Of a stretch of 64,000 nucleotides of DNA, positions 30,386-40,091 are shown piece by piece (positions within the stretch are counted from its first letter, which is position 1; each line of letters starts with the position of its first letter). The stretch lies in NCBI RefSeq assembly GCF_026410405.1, contig NZ_JAPMLN010000010.1, positions 42,935 through 106,934 on the forward strand. Direction: 5' to 3'. Source of the stretch: Marinicella gelatinilytica. Its GTDB lineage: Bacteria; Pseudomonadota; Gammaproteobacteria; Xanthomonadales; Marinicellaceae. Below the pieces are notes generated by a model, which saw only the letters and a list, made by a program, of their open reading frames with translations, was not told the DNA's origin and did not search any database. Position numbers and translations under genes: made by a program.

Positions 30386-32635
30386 ATGACAACTGATGTA
30401 ATTGGTTCGGCCACCACAGGTGATGGCAAAGACTATAAAACCTTGTGGGGACATCCCATTGGTTTGTATGTGTGTTTTGCCACAGAACTATGGGAGCGCT
30501 TTTCGTTCTACGGCATGAAATACCTGCTGTTGCTTTATTTAACCAAATACCATCTATTTACCGATGAAAATGGATTGGGTATCGTCGGCGCTTATGCTGG
30601 TTTGGTGTATGCCTTACCACTGGTGGGTGGTTTATTGGCGGACCGTTATTTAGGTATGCGCAAGGCCGTTATCTTCGGTGGCGTATTATTGGTGATGGGT
30701 CACTTATTGATGGCGGTGGAAGGCACCAAAGCGACCATGGTGGCCGGTGAAGTGATGCGTGATCAGTTTGCCATTAATGTGTTTTATTTGGCTTTGGCTT
30801 TAATTGTTTTGGGGGTTGGTTTTTTAAAACCCAATATTTCAACCATTGTTGGTAAGTTATACCATGAAGATGATCCGCGCCGTGATTCGGGTTTCACGAT
30901 TTTCTACCAAGGTATTAACATTGGCTCGTTTGTGGCCACAATTATTTGTGCCTGGTTGGGCGAAACCTATGGTTGGAGTTATGGTTTTGGTGCCGCCGGT
31001 TTAGGTATGTTGATTGGTTTAGTGACTTTTTTATGGGGTCAAAAATATCTGTATGGACATGCTGAGCCGAATAATCCGAAGGTTTTAAAAGAATCTTTTC
31101 TGGGGCCAATTAATAAGGAGTGGGGCATTTATATTGTTTCCGTCCTGTCGTTGGTTCTCATTTGGTTTTTGGTGCAGAAAATTGCCATTGTATTTTTTAC
31201 CCAAAATTTATTCCTATTGATGGCGGTGGTGGGATTGACCTACTATGCCATGTTTTATAAAAACGAAGATCAGAATCGCGGCTTGGCAAAGATTTTTGCC
31301 GCAGTGATTATTATCTTTGGATTGCTGGCTGTGATTGGTTTTACCATCGATCATTTTCCGGACTCGCTGCTGAGTCAGGTGGCTGTCTTTAATACTTTTG
31401 CTGAATGGATTGAACCGTTGGCCTATGTACTGCTGGGCATGATTATTGCTTTTAGCATATACGGTTTTTTGAAAACTTCAGGCGAAAGTTACTCGCGCAT
31501 GATTGTGTTGATGTTTTTAATTGTTTCCACCATTGTGTTTTGGGCGCTGTTTGAACAGTCGGCCAGTTCCATGACTTTATTTGCCGATCGGGTCATTGAT
31601 CGTCGTTTAATCAATGCTGAATTAACCAATGGTGATGCCTGGTTGTTTTATGTGCTGGCCGTGATTTCATTTGCCATTGCCGCTTTAGGTTTTAAAACAG
31701 CCAATGCCTATCGCCGTATTCATAACAGTCCATTAAGATCCGTGTTAATGCCGACCGTTTTGGTGGGTTTGGTTGATATTGTATTGGTGCTGGGTGTGGT
31801 TATTTATCAATTTGGCGGTGAGTGGATTACCTATTTTTCTTATTTAGGTATCTTTTTGCTGCTGTTAACATCGGTGGTTAAAGCCATGTCCTTGGCCTTT
31901 ATATTAATCGGGTTTTTCTTTAACCGTGATAAAGCCACCACCATTACCCAAACAGATGCCACCTCATCGGCCGCCAGTATCAGCATTATAGCCGTGACCA
32001 TGCTGATTGTTGGTGGTATCTGTGCTTATTATGGTTTGTTCCATTTGGGCGGTTTGGCAGATGGTGAAGTTGAGCGTCTTGTGATTGAACCCACAGCCGG
32101 ACAATTTGGTTCACTCAATGCCTTATTTATCTTTACTTTAGCGCCTTTATTTGCCGCTTTATGGGTTAAATTGGCGCGGGTTAATTTAGATCCCAGCACG
32201 CCGGTGAAATTTTCCTTAGGTCTTATACAAGTGGGCTTGGGTTTTGGGGCTTTATTGATCGGCGCCTTAATGCCTGATGCGTCCGGTAAAGTTGCTTGGG
32301 TTTGGTTAATGTTGGCATACTTGCTGCATACCACAGGCGAATTAAGTTTATCGCCGGTCGGTTTATCGGCGGTGACTAAGCTGTCCATTAAGAGTGTGGT
32401 GAGTATGGTTATGGGCGTTTGGTTCTTGGCCACTTCCTTATCGGAAGTGGTGGCCGTGTTGTTGGCTAAAATTGCAGCGCTTGACCCCGAAGAGTTAACC
32501 ACGCTTACAGTGTCGCAACAATTAGATAAATATAACGAACTGTGGACCACCTTATTGTATTTAGGTGTTGGTTTTGGTTTGGTGTTGTTGCTGCTGAGTC
32601 CGCTATTGAAAAAAGGCATGAAGGGCTTACATTAA
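30386..32635 (+). CDS. Long POT-family peptide transporter
   Basis: 749 residues, over 200 more than the usual POT protein. ELWERFSFYGMK, FYQGINIGSFVATIICAW and HTTGELSLSPVGLSAVTK are present. The extra length is in the middle (roughly residues 230-540) and adds hydrophobic helices. RBS AGAGGAG. It ends at a strong terminator. The long middle section sets it apart from the neighbour. Confidence 0.9.
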   Translation: MTTDVIGSATTGDGKDYKTLWGHPIGLYVCFATELWERFSFYGMKYLLLLYLTKYHLFTDENGLGIVGAYAGLVYALPLVGGLLADRYLGMRKAVIFGGVLLVMGHLLMAVEGTKATMVAGEVMRDQFAINVFYLALALIVLGVGFLKPNISTIVGKLYHEDDPRRDSGFTIFYQGINIGSFVATIICAWLGETYGWSYGFGAAGLGMLIGLVTFLWGQKYLYGHAEPNNPKVLKESFLGPINKEWGIYIVSVLSLVLIWFLVQKIAIVFFTQNLFLLMAVVGLTYYAMFYKNEDQNRGLAKIFAAVIIIFGLLAVIGFTIDHFPDSLLSQVAVFNTFAEWIEPLAYVLLGMIIAFSIYGFLKTSGESYSRMIVLMFLIVSTIVFWALFEQSASSMTLFADRVIDRRLINAELTNGDAWLFYVLAVISFAIAALGFKTANAYRRIHNSPLRSVLMPTVLVGLVDIVLVLGVVIYQFGGEWITYFSYLGIFLLLLTSVVKAMSLAFILIGFFFNRDKATTITQTDATSSAASISIIAVTMLIVGGICAYYGLFHLGGLADGEVERLVIEPTAGQFGSLNALFIFTLAPLFAALWVKLARVNLDPSTPVKFSLGLIQVGLGFGALLIGALMPDASGKVAWVWLMLAYLLHTTGELSLSPVGLSAVTKLSIKSVVSMVMGVWFLATSLSEVVAVLLAKIAALDPEELTTLTVSQQLDKYNELWTTLLYLGVGFGLVLLLLSPLLKKGMKGLH

Positions 32636-32655
32636 ACCTGTCTTTATGTTCAGTT

Positions 32656-32690
32656 AAGCCCTTAAAGACAAACACTTTAAGGGCTTTTCT
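32656..32690 (+). terminator. Terminator after the POT genes
   Basis: AAGCCCTTAAAG, a 7-base loop and CTTTAAGGGCTT form a 12-bp stem with a short T-rich tail. Confidence 0.75.
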
Positions 32691-32699
32691 TATCGCACC

Positions 32700-33011
32700 A
32701 TGCCAATATATTGTTATCGACAAACAGAACAAAACGGTTGCGACCTGTGTCGCCACGGTTTTGAGTTGCGCCAAAAAATAACGGATGTTCCGTTACAACA
32801 CTGTCCTGAATGTGGTGTGCCAGTTAACAAAATTATCACAGCGGTACATGTTCATACCGGCTTAACCAGTGGTGGTGGGCACACGCTGAGTGAGAAAAAT
32901 ATAAGTAAACAAGGTTTTACCCAGTATCGCAAAGTGGGGCCGGGCCAATACGAGAAAACCGCCGGCAAGCAAGGCCCTGATCAGTTCAATGCCAAAGATC
33001 TTAAGGATTAA
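32700..33011 (+). CDS. FmdB-type zinc ribbon protein
   Basis: 103 residues starting MPIYCYR. Two CxxC pairs, CDLC and CPEC, would bind zinc, as in the FmdB/CxxC_CxxC_SSSS family of small regulatory proteins. A gap of only 13 bases follows the POT terminator. Start at the ATG. The role is unknown. Confidence 0.8.
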   Translation: MPIYCYRQTEQNGCDLCRHGFELRQKITDVPLQHCPECGVPVNKIITAVHVHTGLTSGGGHTLSEKNISKQGFTQYRKVGPGQYEKTAGKQGPDQFNAKDLKD

Positions 33012-33017
33012 TGCCGT

Positions 33018-35450
33018 TTAAATCAGCGAAAGAATGCTGTGACGAATACGCCGGGATAAGATGGCTTTCGAACCCTGGTACATGGGTTCTAAATTTTCAG
33101 TCAGAATGATTTTACCTGTATCATCAATTTCTATGATGGCTTCTTCGCTGAGTTGCTTAATAAAATGTTTGAAGAGATTTCTGTCAAAGAAGTCTGGAGA
33201 GTTAAACTCGTATAGTAAAGTCAATTGACTGGCAATTTGATGGCATAAAGATTCCAGATCATTTGCTGTTAGGGTACCGGAACCTTTTGATTTAAGCACC
33301 GCAATGACAATAAAAAACCGTTCATAGGTTTGCATCAGGGCATTGGCCAGCACCCTTAACTTTCCTGCTTGTAAAGAGCCGCCCACATGACGCTGTAATT
33401 GTCGTCCGTCAGATTGTAATAAATCATGGTCCTTGAATATTTTGAGGGTTTGCCGGCCATAATCAATGAATTCTTCGCGAGACCACTGCAAAAATAATTC
33501 ATTTTTAATGTATGGGTAAATAATGGCCATCATCCGTAATAAATCTTTACGCGGGTATTTGGCCTGGTTAATAAAAAACATGGCAATAAAAGAACTGGCA
33601 GCAAAAAGATGCAGTACATTATTGCGGTAATAAGTCATCATCACGCCCATATCCTGCTTCACCCTAACAACATCGCCAAGATCATGTGAAACTTGCTCAA
33701 TAAACCCCAGTTTTATACCTTGATCGATAATTTCTTTTTCTGATAAGTTGGTGATGGTGGTTCTGTCAGAATAAGGAAGGTCGCGCAATAAGGTTTTATA
33801 GAGATGAATTTGTGCCATTAAATTTGACATTGAGGCAGCTTGATTGGGTGTGGCCAATAAACTCACTGCCAGTAAATTAATGGGGTTGACATGTGATGCC
33901 CTGTTAATATTTGTCAAAATGAGGTTGCCGGCTTCTGAAACCACATTTTTAAACCAAGTGGGTTTTTCCTTAACACCTAAGCGCAGGTTACGCCAATCAG
34001 CTTTATGTTTGTCCAAAATATCATCCAGCTCAATGGCTTCGGCAAAATTAACTGTCAGCCGTCCATATTCATCTTTGAGAAGTTTTAAAGTTTTGAAAAG
34101 ACCGCCAATGGATTCTTTTTTCTTGGCCTCACCGCCTAGTTCTGATTTGTAGGAAGCGCCTTCCATGAGTTTTTCATAGTTCAATGAGGCGGGCAGGAAT
34201 ACCAAGGGTTTACCACGTTCATTGATATAACTACGCACTGTCATGGCTAACATGCCGGCTTTTGGGTGCAGTAATCGACCGGTGCGACTGCGGGTACCTT
34301 CAATAAAGTATTCAATGGACACGCCGTGGGCGATTAAAGAGCTTAAATATTCAGAAAAAATGGTGGAATATAAAGTCGAATTAAATGAGCGTCGAATAAA
34401 AAATGCGCCTGACCCACGGAGAAGACGGCCTATGATGGGTAGATTTAAGTTTATGCCGGCAGCTATGTGAGGCGGAACCAAGCCCTTTTCGTAGAGTGAA
34501 TAAGACAGGATTAAATAATCAATGTGACTGCGATGACAAGGGGTGTATATGATTTCCTTTTCGGTGGTTAAGCCACGAAATTCTGCATAAAAATTTAATT
34601 TAACACCATCGTAAACACGGGTCCAGAACCAACGAAACACTTTATGCATTAAACGGATATTACTGTAAGAGTAATCAGCCGCGATTTCACGGATAATTTT
34701 TTCAGCTTCTCGCTGGGCTTTATCCTCGGAAACTTTTTGTCGCACAGCGTAGTTTTTAATTTCAGTCTGTACCAAAGGCCGAGCCAAGATGTTTTTGGCG
34801 ATGGTCCGGCGATGCGATAGGTCTTGACCAACCACTGCGGTTTTAACCCGATTAAAATGCAAGCGAAGAACACGAGATAATTTATGTGACAGGGCCTTTG
34901 AATCATCTTCCCTGTTGTCTAAATTTTTATCAACCACAATCGGCCGGCTTAAACGCACCAATGTGTGATTGCCATGAGCCAAAATACTGAAAAACTTTCG
35001 TAATCGTCCGGTGATTCCCCAGCGTTCAGAAAACAATATTTTAAATAGGCCGTGATTTTTGTCAGGTGCCCGCCCTAAAAATACGGAAACCGGTATAAGC
35101 TGTAAAGATTTATCGGGATTTTGGCGAATGGTTTGTATCAGTTCTTCAAGCTGTTGTTCAAAATGAAGATAATCTACGCGACGTCGGAACAGGCCGGTGA
35201 TTTTTTTATTGGCCAATATACTGCTGTCAGCTTTGAGTTTGGTTGATGTCTGGTCGTCATCGATAACGGCGACCGGTACAGGCAAATGACCCCGTCTGAT
35301 TTCCTCAAGCAAAATACTGCGTGATACCATGGAGTCAGCCGATAATACGTACATAAACGGTTTATCGGCTGCCACACCTAAGGTGCTCAAATCATCCGGG
35401 CTGTATTCAACGCGTACCCGAAGATAGAGTAATTTACTGAGAAGCGACAT
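33018..35450 (-). CDS. plsB: Glycerol-3-phosphate 1-O-acyltransferase PlsB
   Basis: 810 residues, the size of the gammaproteobacterial PlsB (E. coli 807). Acyltransferase motifs HRSHIDY (H-x4-D), GAFFIRR and FIEGTRSRTGRLL. It catalyses the first acylation of glycerol-3-phosphate at the inner membrane. The ATG is close to an upstream hairpin. The lipoprotein gene ends 39 bases upstream. Confidence 0.95.
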   Translation of the reverse strand: MSLLSKLLYLRVRVEYSPDDLSTLGVAADKPFMYVLSADSMVSRSILLEEIRRGHLPVPVAVIDDDQTSTKLKADSSILANKKITGLFRRRVDYLHFEQQLEELIQTIRQNPDKSLQLIPVSVFLGRAPDKNHGLFKILFSERWGITGRLRKFFSILAHGNHTLVRLSRPIVVDKNLDNREDDSKALSHKLSRVLRLHFNRVKTAVVGQDLSHRRTIAKNILARPLVQTEIKNYAVRQKVSEDKAQREAEKIIREIAADYSYSNIRLMHKVFRWFWTRVYDGVKLNFYAEFRGLTTEKEIIYTPCHRSHIDYLILSYSLYEKGLVPPHIAAGINLNLPIIGRLLRGSGAFFIRRSFNSTLYSTIFSEYLSSLIAHGVSIEYFIEGTRSRTGRLLHPKAGMLAMTVRSYINERGKPLVFLPASLNYEKLMEGASYKSELGGEAKKKESIGGLFKTLKLLKDEYGRLTVNFAEAIELDDILDKHKADWRNLRLGVKEKPTWFKNVVSEAGNLILTNINRASHVNPINLLAVSLLATPNQAASMSNLMAQIHLYKTLLRDLPYSDRTTITNLSEKEIIDQGIKLGFIEQVSHDLGDVVRVKQDMGVMMTYYRNNVLHLFAASSFIAMFFINQAKYPRKDLLRMMAIIYPYIKNELFLQWSREEFIDYGRQTLKIFKDHDLLQSDGRQLQRHVGGSLQAGKLRVLANALMQTYERFFIVIAVLKSKGSGTLTANDLESLCHQIASQLTLLYEFNSPDFFDRNLFKHFIKQLSEEAIIEIDDTGKIILTENLEPMYQGSKAILSRRIRHSILSLI

Positions 35451-35459
35451 AAGTCAGAC

Positions 35460-35479
35460 AGGGCTGACGAATCAGCCCT
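35460..35479 (-). promoter_or_regulatory. Hairpin in front of plsB
   Basis: AGGGCTGA, a 4-base loop and TCAGCCCT: an 8-bp stem 9 bases from the plsB ATG on the minus strand. No T run follows, so it may limit ribosome access or be an RNA-processing site rather than a terminator. Confidence 0.4.
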
Positions 35480-35489
35480 TAATGTTCAT

Positions 35490-36317
35490 TTATTGTGGGT
35501 TAACAACCCAAATACCATCACGTTTAATCATGGTAACAGGACTGCAAGCGGTTTTACCAAAAACCTCATAACTGGCGATCATGGTGGCTTGTTCGCCATT
35601 GATGGTAACGTCAGAGACCTGAGCTGAACTTAATATGGCATTGACGTCAATGCCGTGCGCATTCAGTGCGTTCTTGAATCCACTAAAAACTTGACCACCC
35701 ATTTCTAAGGCTTCATCAAAATTAAGATTTTGTAAATCATCTGCAGATGACAAGTCTAAATCACGACCCATGGCGACCAACTCGGCGATGCTGTTTTTAA
35801 CTTTATCTTCTTGCAAGATATCGTTGTCCATAATCCAGGTAACGGTGGCGTCAACCACTTCCGAGTTACTGTTACAACGCGGCGCCAAGCTGGTCTTGTC
35901 GGCCCCCAATTGTTGGCTGATTTGGTCTTTGGCACCCATTAGCATCATTGGCATAAAAGCACGTACTTGGGTGAGTTGCGGCGCAATCATGGCAAACAAT
36001 TGTTGTTCTGCGTCATCTTGGTTAATCAAAGCCAAACCTTCATTAAACTGAGCTTTCTGTTCAGCATCCATAGGTTCATTTTTCTTGGCTTCAAATTCAG
36101 TGACCAGTTCGTTATATTTATCTTGCGATAAACTATTTTTAACAGCGGCCTGAATGTCGCTTTCAGCCAGCGTATTCATGGTTAATAAAAAAGCGCCATC
36201 AGGCGTATTTTTGTCCAAATCAGAGGTATCAATTTGGCCGGCATCGTCGCTGCCACAGCTTATTAAAAACAGCGCGGTGAAGGTCAGAAGAAAAGTATTG
36301 CGAAATCGTGTTTTCAT
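35490..36317 (-). CDS. Predicted lipoprotein of unknown function
   Basis: 275 residues. Type II signal peptide with lipobox LISC (Cys about 21), then Gly-Ser-Asp-Asp; Asp-rich. The body is mostly helical, with two further cysteines (PRCNSN and KTACSP). No family recognised. The hslU stop lies 61 bases upstream. Confidence 0.7.
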   Translation of the reverse strand: MKTRFRNTFLLTFTALFLISCGSDDAGQIDTSDLDKNTPDGAFLLTMNTLAESDIQAAVKNSLSQDKYNELVTEFEAKKNEPMDAEQKAQFNEGLALINQDDAEQQLFAMIAPQLTQVRAFMPMMLMGAKDQISQQLGADKTSLAPRCNSNSEVVDATVTWIMDNDILQEDKVKNSIAELVAMGRDLDLSSADDLQNLNFDEALEMGGQVFSGFKNALNAHGIDVNAILSSAQVSDVTINGEQATMIASYEVFGKTACSPVTMIKRDGIWVVNPQ

Positions 36318-36378
36318 TGTCGTTATCGTTTAAAAAGAGACATATTATCCCTGTTAATGGATTTATTCACAAGCTTCA

Positions 36379-37713
36379 CTATAAAATATAGCGGCTTAGG
36401 TCTTCATCTTTCGCCAATTCACCGACGGTTTTATCAACCAATTCAGCATTGATAACATATTCTTTACCGGCGTTATCGCTGGCGACAAATGCCACCTCAT
36501 CAAGTATTTTCTCAAGCACTGTGTGTAAACGTCTGGCACCGATGTTTTCAGTGCTTTCATTGACAGAGAACGATATTTCAGCAATGCGTCGAATACCATC
36601 TTCGGTAAATATCAAATCCACATCTTCGGTACCGATTAAGGCCCTGTATTGCTCAGTGAGTGAGTGTTTTGGTTCTGTTAAAATACGTTCAAAATCTTTA
36701 CTGGTGAGGGCCCGTAACTCAACACGAATGGGTAATCGACCCTGTAATTCGGGGATTAAATCAGATGGTTTGGCCAGGTGAAAGGCCCCTGAAGCGACAA
36801 ATAAGATATAGTCAGTTTTAATTTGGCCGTATTTGGTGTTGACCACAGTGCCCTCAATAAGCGGTAACAAGTCACGCTGAACACCTTCTCGAGAAACCTG
36901 ACCAGAGTCGCCTAATCCACTGCCTTTAGCCACTTTATCAATTTCATCCAAAAAGACGATGCCGTTTTGTTCGGCGTTTTGCAGTGCTTGGTGCTTGATT
37001 TCTTCTTCGTTAATGAGTTTTTGCGCTTCTTCTTCCACCAATATCGGTCGCGCGGCTTTGATGGTCAGTTTCTTTGTTTGTTGTTTTTTGCGACCCATGC
37101 TTTCGAACATATTTTGCAATTGATCGGTCATTTCTTCCATACCCGGTGGTCCCATGATGTCCACACCGAGATTTTGACTGACTTTGATTTCTATTTTTTT
37201 ATCTTCTAAATCACCATTGCGAAGGCGTTCTAAGAATTTTTGACGCGTGGCATGATCACGCTCTCCATCCTGTTCTCCGGGAATGGTGCTGCCACTGCGT
37301 TGTGGTAGTAAATAGTCTAAAATACGTTGTTCGGCAGCCGCTTCAGCACTTTTCACGACTTTACGTTTGGCGGCTTCACGGGTTCTTTTCATGGAAGTTT
37401 CCACCAGATCACGAATTATGGATTCCACATCCTTACCCACATAGCCCACCTCAGTGAATTTTGTGGATTCTACTTTTATAAACGGGGCATCGGCCAACAC
37501 CGCTAAACGTCGGGCAATCTCGGTTTTGCCGACACCGGTGGGGCCAATCATAAGAATGTTTTTAGGGGTAATTTCTTTCGCCAGCTTAGGGTCTAATTGC
37601 ATCCGGCGCCATCGATTTCGCAAAGCGATGGCAACGGCTCGCTTGGCCTGACTTTGACCAATAATATGTTTATCCAGTTCTTGGACGATTTCTCTGGGTG
37701 TCATGTTCGACAT
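36379..37713 (-). CDS. hslU: HslU, ATPase of the HslUV protease
   Basis: 444 residues. Walker [16 protein letters not shown], Walker [10 protein letters not shown], and the C-terminal LSRYIL that activates HslV. It unfolds substrates for the HslV chamber. The intercistronic gap to hslV (109 bases) holds a possible partial terminator. Confidence 0.97.
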   Translation of the reverse strand: MSNMTPREIVQELDKHIIGQSQAKRAVAIALRNRWRRMQLDPKLAKEITPKNILMIGPTGVGKTEIARRLAVLADAPFIKVESTKFTEVGYVGKDVESIIRDLVETSMKRTREAAKRKVVKSAEAAAEQRILDYLLPQRSGSTIPGEQDGERDHATRQKFLERLRNGDLEDKKIEIKVSQNLGVDIMGPPGMEEMTDQLQNMFESMGRKKQQTKKLTIKAARPILVEEEAQKLINEEEIKHQALQNAEQNGIVFLDEIDKVAKGSGLGDSGQVSREGVQRDLLPLIEGTVVNTKYGQIKTDYILFVASGAFHLAKPSDLIPELQGRLPIRVELRALTSKDFERILTEPKHSLTEQYRALIGTEDVDLIFTEDGIRRIAEISFSVNESTENIGARRLHTVLEKILDEVAFVASDNAGKEYVINAELVDKTVGELAKDEDLSRYIL

Positions 37714-37758
37714 AATGTTTCCTTATTTAAAAGCTTTGTTTTGATGATGTGGTTTTAC

Positions 37759-37790
37759 AAAAAAGCCATCAGTGATGCCCGTGAGGGCAA
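37759..37790 (-). promoter_or_regulatory. hslV-hslU intercistronic hairpins
   Basis: On the minus strand GCCCTCA, a 10-base loop, TGATGGC (one mismatch) and six T make a terminator-like hairpin. An alternative, more stable hairpin TGCCC-TCAC-GGGCA uses the same bases. Both cannot form together. It could modulate hslU expression relative to hslV. Confidence 0.35.
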
Positions 37791-37822
37791 TTAAAAATTC
37801 ACCAGTCAAAACAAAGGTTTGG

Positions 37823-38362
37823 TTAAATATCTAATGTTTCAATGGTGTGATTATGGTTGGTATATATACAAATATCGGCAGCAATGGTTAAGGCATCTTT
37901 AACCAGTTGTTCAGCCGGTATTTCGGTGTTTTTCATCATGGCCAGGGCAGCGGCTTGGGCAAATGGACCGCCTGAGCCAATGGCAATCAGTCCTTGTTCC
38001 GGTTCAATCACGTCACCATTTCCGGAAATAATGAGTGATGTTGTTTTATCGGCGACTGCTAAGAGCGCTTCTAAACGGCCCAAGCGGCGATCAGTTCGCC
38101 ATTCTTTGGCCATGGCCACGGCAGAACGGACCAGATTGCCGGAGTGTTTTTCCAGTTTAGCTTCAAACACTTCAAATAGTGTGAAGGCATCGGCAGTGGC
38201 ACCGGCAAAACCGGCCAATACTTGGTTGTTGTAAAGTCTGCGTATTTTACGGGCATTGGATTTCATGATGGTGTTGCCAAGCGTCACTTGACCATCTCCG
38301 CCGATAACCACTTGTTTGTCGTTGCGGTAACTAACAATGGTGGTACCGCGATAATTGTGCAT
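37823..38362 (-). CDS. hslV: HslV, proteolytic subunit of the HslUV protease
   Basis: 179 residues from the chosen ATG ([13 protein letters not shown]). The propeptide is removed to expose the catalytic Thr of [16 protein letters not shown] and [11 protein letters not shown] follow. A proteasome-like peptidase acting with HslU. The longest frame starts at a TTG at 38401, but that lies at the expected transcription start of the sigma-32-like promoter. The ATG at 38374 is an alternative. Confidence 0.95.
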   Translation of the reverse strand: MHNYRGTTIVSYRNDKQVVIGGDGQVTLGNTIMKSNARKIRRLYNNQVLAGFAGATADAFTLFEVFEAKLEKHSGNLVRSAVAMAKEWRTDRRLGRLEALLAVADKTTSLIISGNGDVIEPEQGLIAIGSGGPFAQAAALAMMKNTEIPAEQLVKDALTIAADICIYTNHNHTIETLDI

Positions 38363-38402
38363 GGATTCTTTCATGGTATTGGGTGTATTAAGGTAATCCA
38401 AG

Positions 38403-38430
38403 AAATGGGTTGTGCCGGCTAAAATTCAAG
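38403..38430 (-). promoter_or_regulatory. Sigma-32 heat-shock promoter of hslVU
   Basis: Minus strand: CTTGAAT (38430-38424), 14 bases, then CCCATTT (38409-38403). This matches the consensus CTTGAAA / N11-16 / CCCATNT, with one mismatch in the -35. The transcript should start near 38396, leaving a leader of about 20-35 bases. Confidence 0.7.
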
Positions 38431-38593
38431 TCAAATTTAAATAGAGACCTTTGTATTAATGGTGAATCGAATTAAAACCAAAGGCTCTACTGTTGGCCTT
38501 TTTCCGCATCTCAGATTATTACAATGATCTTGCCTGTCAATTTATGACCAATGGCAGTTTATACTTTGCGGTGGGGCACACTATAATAAACCC

Positions 38594-40060
38594 ATGAAAT
38601 TAAATTCAAAATCAATTCTTGCCGTGGTGTTATTGACACTGGGTTTATTACTGTTATTGTTAATGCTGGTGTTGGCTGAAAAGCTGTTGAGCATTTGGCA
38701 TTATTTACAACAGGCACCAGTGTGGTTTTGGCTGCTGTACGCGTTAGCCATTATGATTGTGGCTTTACTGCCGCTGTGGATGTGGTTTAAGTGGACACGT
38801 CCAAAAAATCAGTCAGAAAAGAAACCAAAAATCATTGATGAGGCGGGTTTACAACAGGCGTTAGAAACGGCACAAAGCCGAGGTATTGACATTACCTCGG
38901 CACAACAAGAGCTTGATGAGCTACAGCGACGTCGCCAAAATAAGCGTTTTTATATCTGTTTGTTTGGTGGTGCTTCCAGCGGTAAGTCATCATTTATTCA
39001 GGCATTAATTCCGACAGCCCATACTGAAATCGATGTGATTAAAGGCACCACATTAGAGGTGTTGCGTTATCAACATGAAAACTTGGAAGTCACTGATTTA
39101 CCCGGTTTTGATGCCATTGAACAAGATCACTTGAGCCGTCTGGCTCTGGCTGAAAGTCGCCGTGCGCATGTGGTGATATTCATGCTTAGCGGCGATTTTA
39201 GTCGTTCGGAAATGATGTTCTTTGAATCTTTAAAGGACTGGCATAAGCCGATGGTGATTGCTTTAAATAAGTCTGATCGCTACCAGTTGGAAGAATTGCA
39301 ACAGATTAAACAAGCCATAGCCGATAAGACGGAACACAAGTATCCGGTGGTTGCCATTTCTACGGGTGGTTTTGATACTGTTATCAGAAAGCAGCCGGAT
39401 GGTCGTCAACTAACAGAGACAATTACCCGTCAGCCTGACATCGCTCCCTTAATTCGAGCGGTGAAAAGAGTCATTGCCGAGGACAGTGAAAGTTTGCACC
39501 GTTTTCGAGATGCCGGAATGCTGATGTTGGCAGAGCGCACACTCACGGAAGCCACGGCCGAACACAATAAATTAGCAGCCATGCGTACCATTGAGCGTCA
39601 TAGTAGGCGAGCCATGGTTGGTGCCATGGCATCGATTGCACCGGGATCTGATATCATTATTCAAGGCGCCATCGGTAGCCAAATGGTTAAAGAGCTTTGC
39701 CAAATTTATAAGGTGCCAATTAAACAGTTACAAGTTGATGAAATTTTACGGGCAGCGGGTAGTAAACTGAAAACCTCCACCTCTATGGTATTGGCAGTGG
39801 CCGGAAATGCGTTCAAATCATTCCCCGGGCTCGGCACCGCAGCCGGTGGGTTGTTACATGCGGTGGCCTATGGTTTAATTTTTAATGCCTTAGGTCGGGC
39901 GGTGCTGACCACAATTAATGAAACCGGACGCTTAGACAGCGAACAAACCAAACAAATTTTTGAGGATAACTTACTTGGATCTTCTGACAAAATGGCAAAA
40001 AATCTGGCACAAATGGCGCTCGCCGTCAAAGCCAAAAAATCAAGCCAAAACAGCGACTAA
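38594..40060 (+). CDS. Membrane-associated GTPase with DUF697-like C-terminus (first of a pair)
   Basis: 488 residues. Two N-terminal membrane helices (about 8-30 and 42-64), then an Era-like G domain: G1 GGASSGKSS, G3 DLPGFD, G4 NKSD. A C-terminal hydrophobic helical part (IAPGSDIIIQGAIGSQM, AVAGNAFKSFPGLGTAAGG) matches the DUF697 pattern. It is followed by a second GTPase gene. The cellular role is unknown; stress-related membrane GTPases are a known context for this family. Confidence 0.75.
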   Translation: MKLNSKSILAVVLLTLGLLLLLLMLVLAEKLLSIWHYLQQAPVWFWLLYALAIMIVALLPLWMWFKWTRPKNQSEKKPKIIDEAGLQQALETAQSRGIDITSAQQELDELQRRRQNKRFYICLFGGASSGKSSFIQALIPTAHTEIDVIKGTTLEVLRYQHENLEVTDLPGFDAIEQDHLSRLALAESRRAHVVIFMLSGDFSRSEMMFFESLKDWHKPMVIALNKSDRYQLEELQQIKQAIADKTEHKYPVVAISTGGFDTVIRKQPDGRQLTETITRQPDIAPLIRAVKRVIAEDSESLHRFRDAGMLMLAERTLTEATAEHNKLAAMRTIERHSRRAMVGAMASIAPGSDIIIQGAIGSQMVKELCQIYKVPIKQLQVDEILRAAGSKLKTSTSMVLAVAGNAFKSFPGLGTAAGGLLHAVAYGLIFNALGRAVLTTINETGRLDSEQTKQIFEDNLLGSSDKMAKNLAQMALAVKAKKSSQNSD

Positions 40061-40091
40061 ACAATCAGTCAATGATTCTATAGATGACGAG

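Noticed and set aside
38363..38401. TTG-initiated extension of hslV
   Set aside because: It would begin at the transcript start set by the sigma-32 promoter and adds residues not in the family.
39960..40091. Extension of the second GTPase into the first gene
   Set aside because: It overlaps the preceding gene by about 100 bases and has no domain; the ATG at 40092 is a better start.
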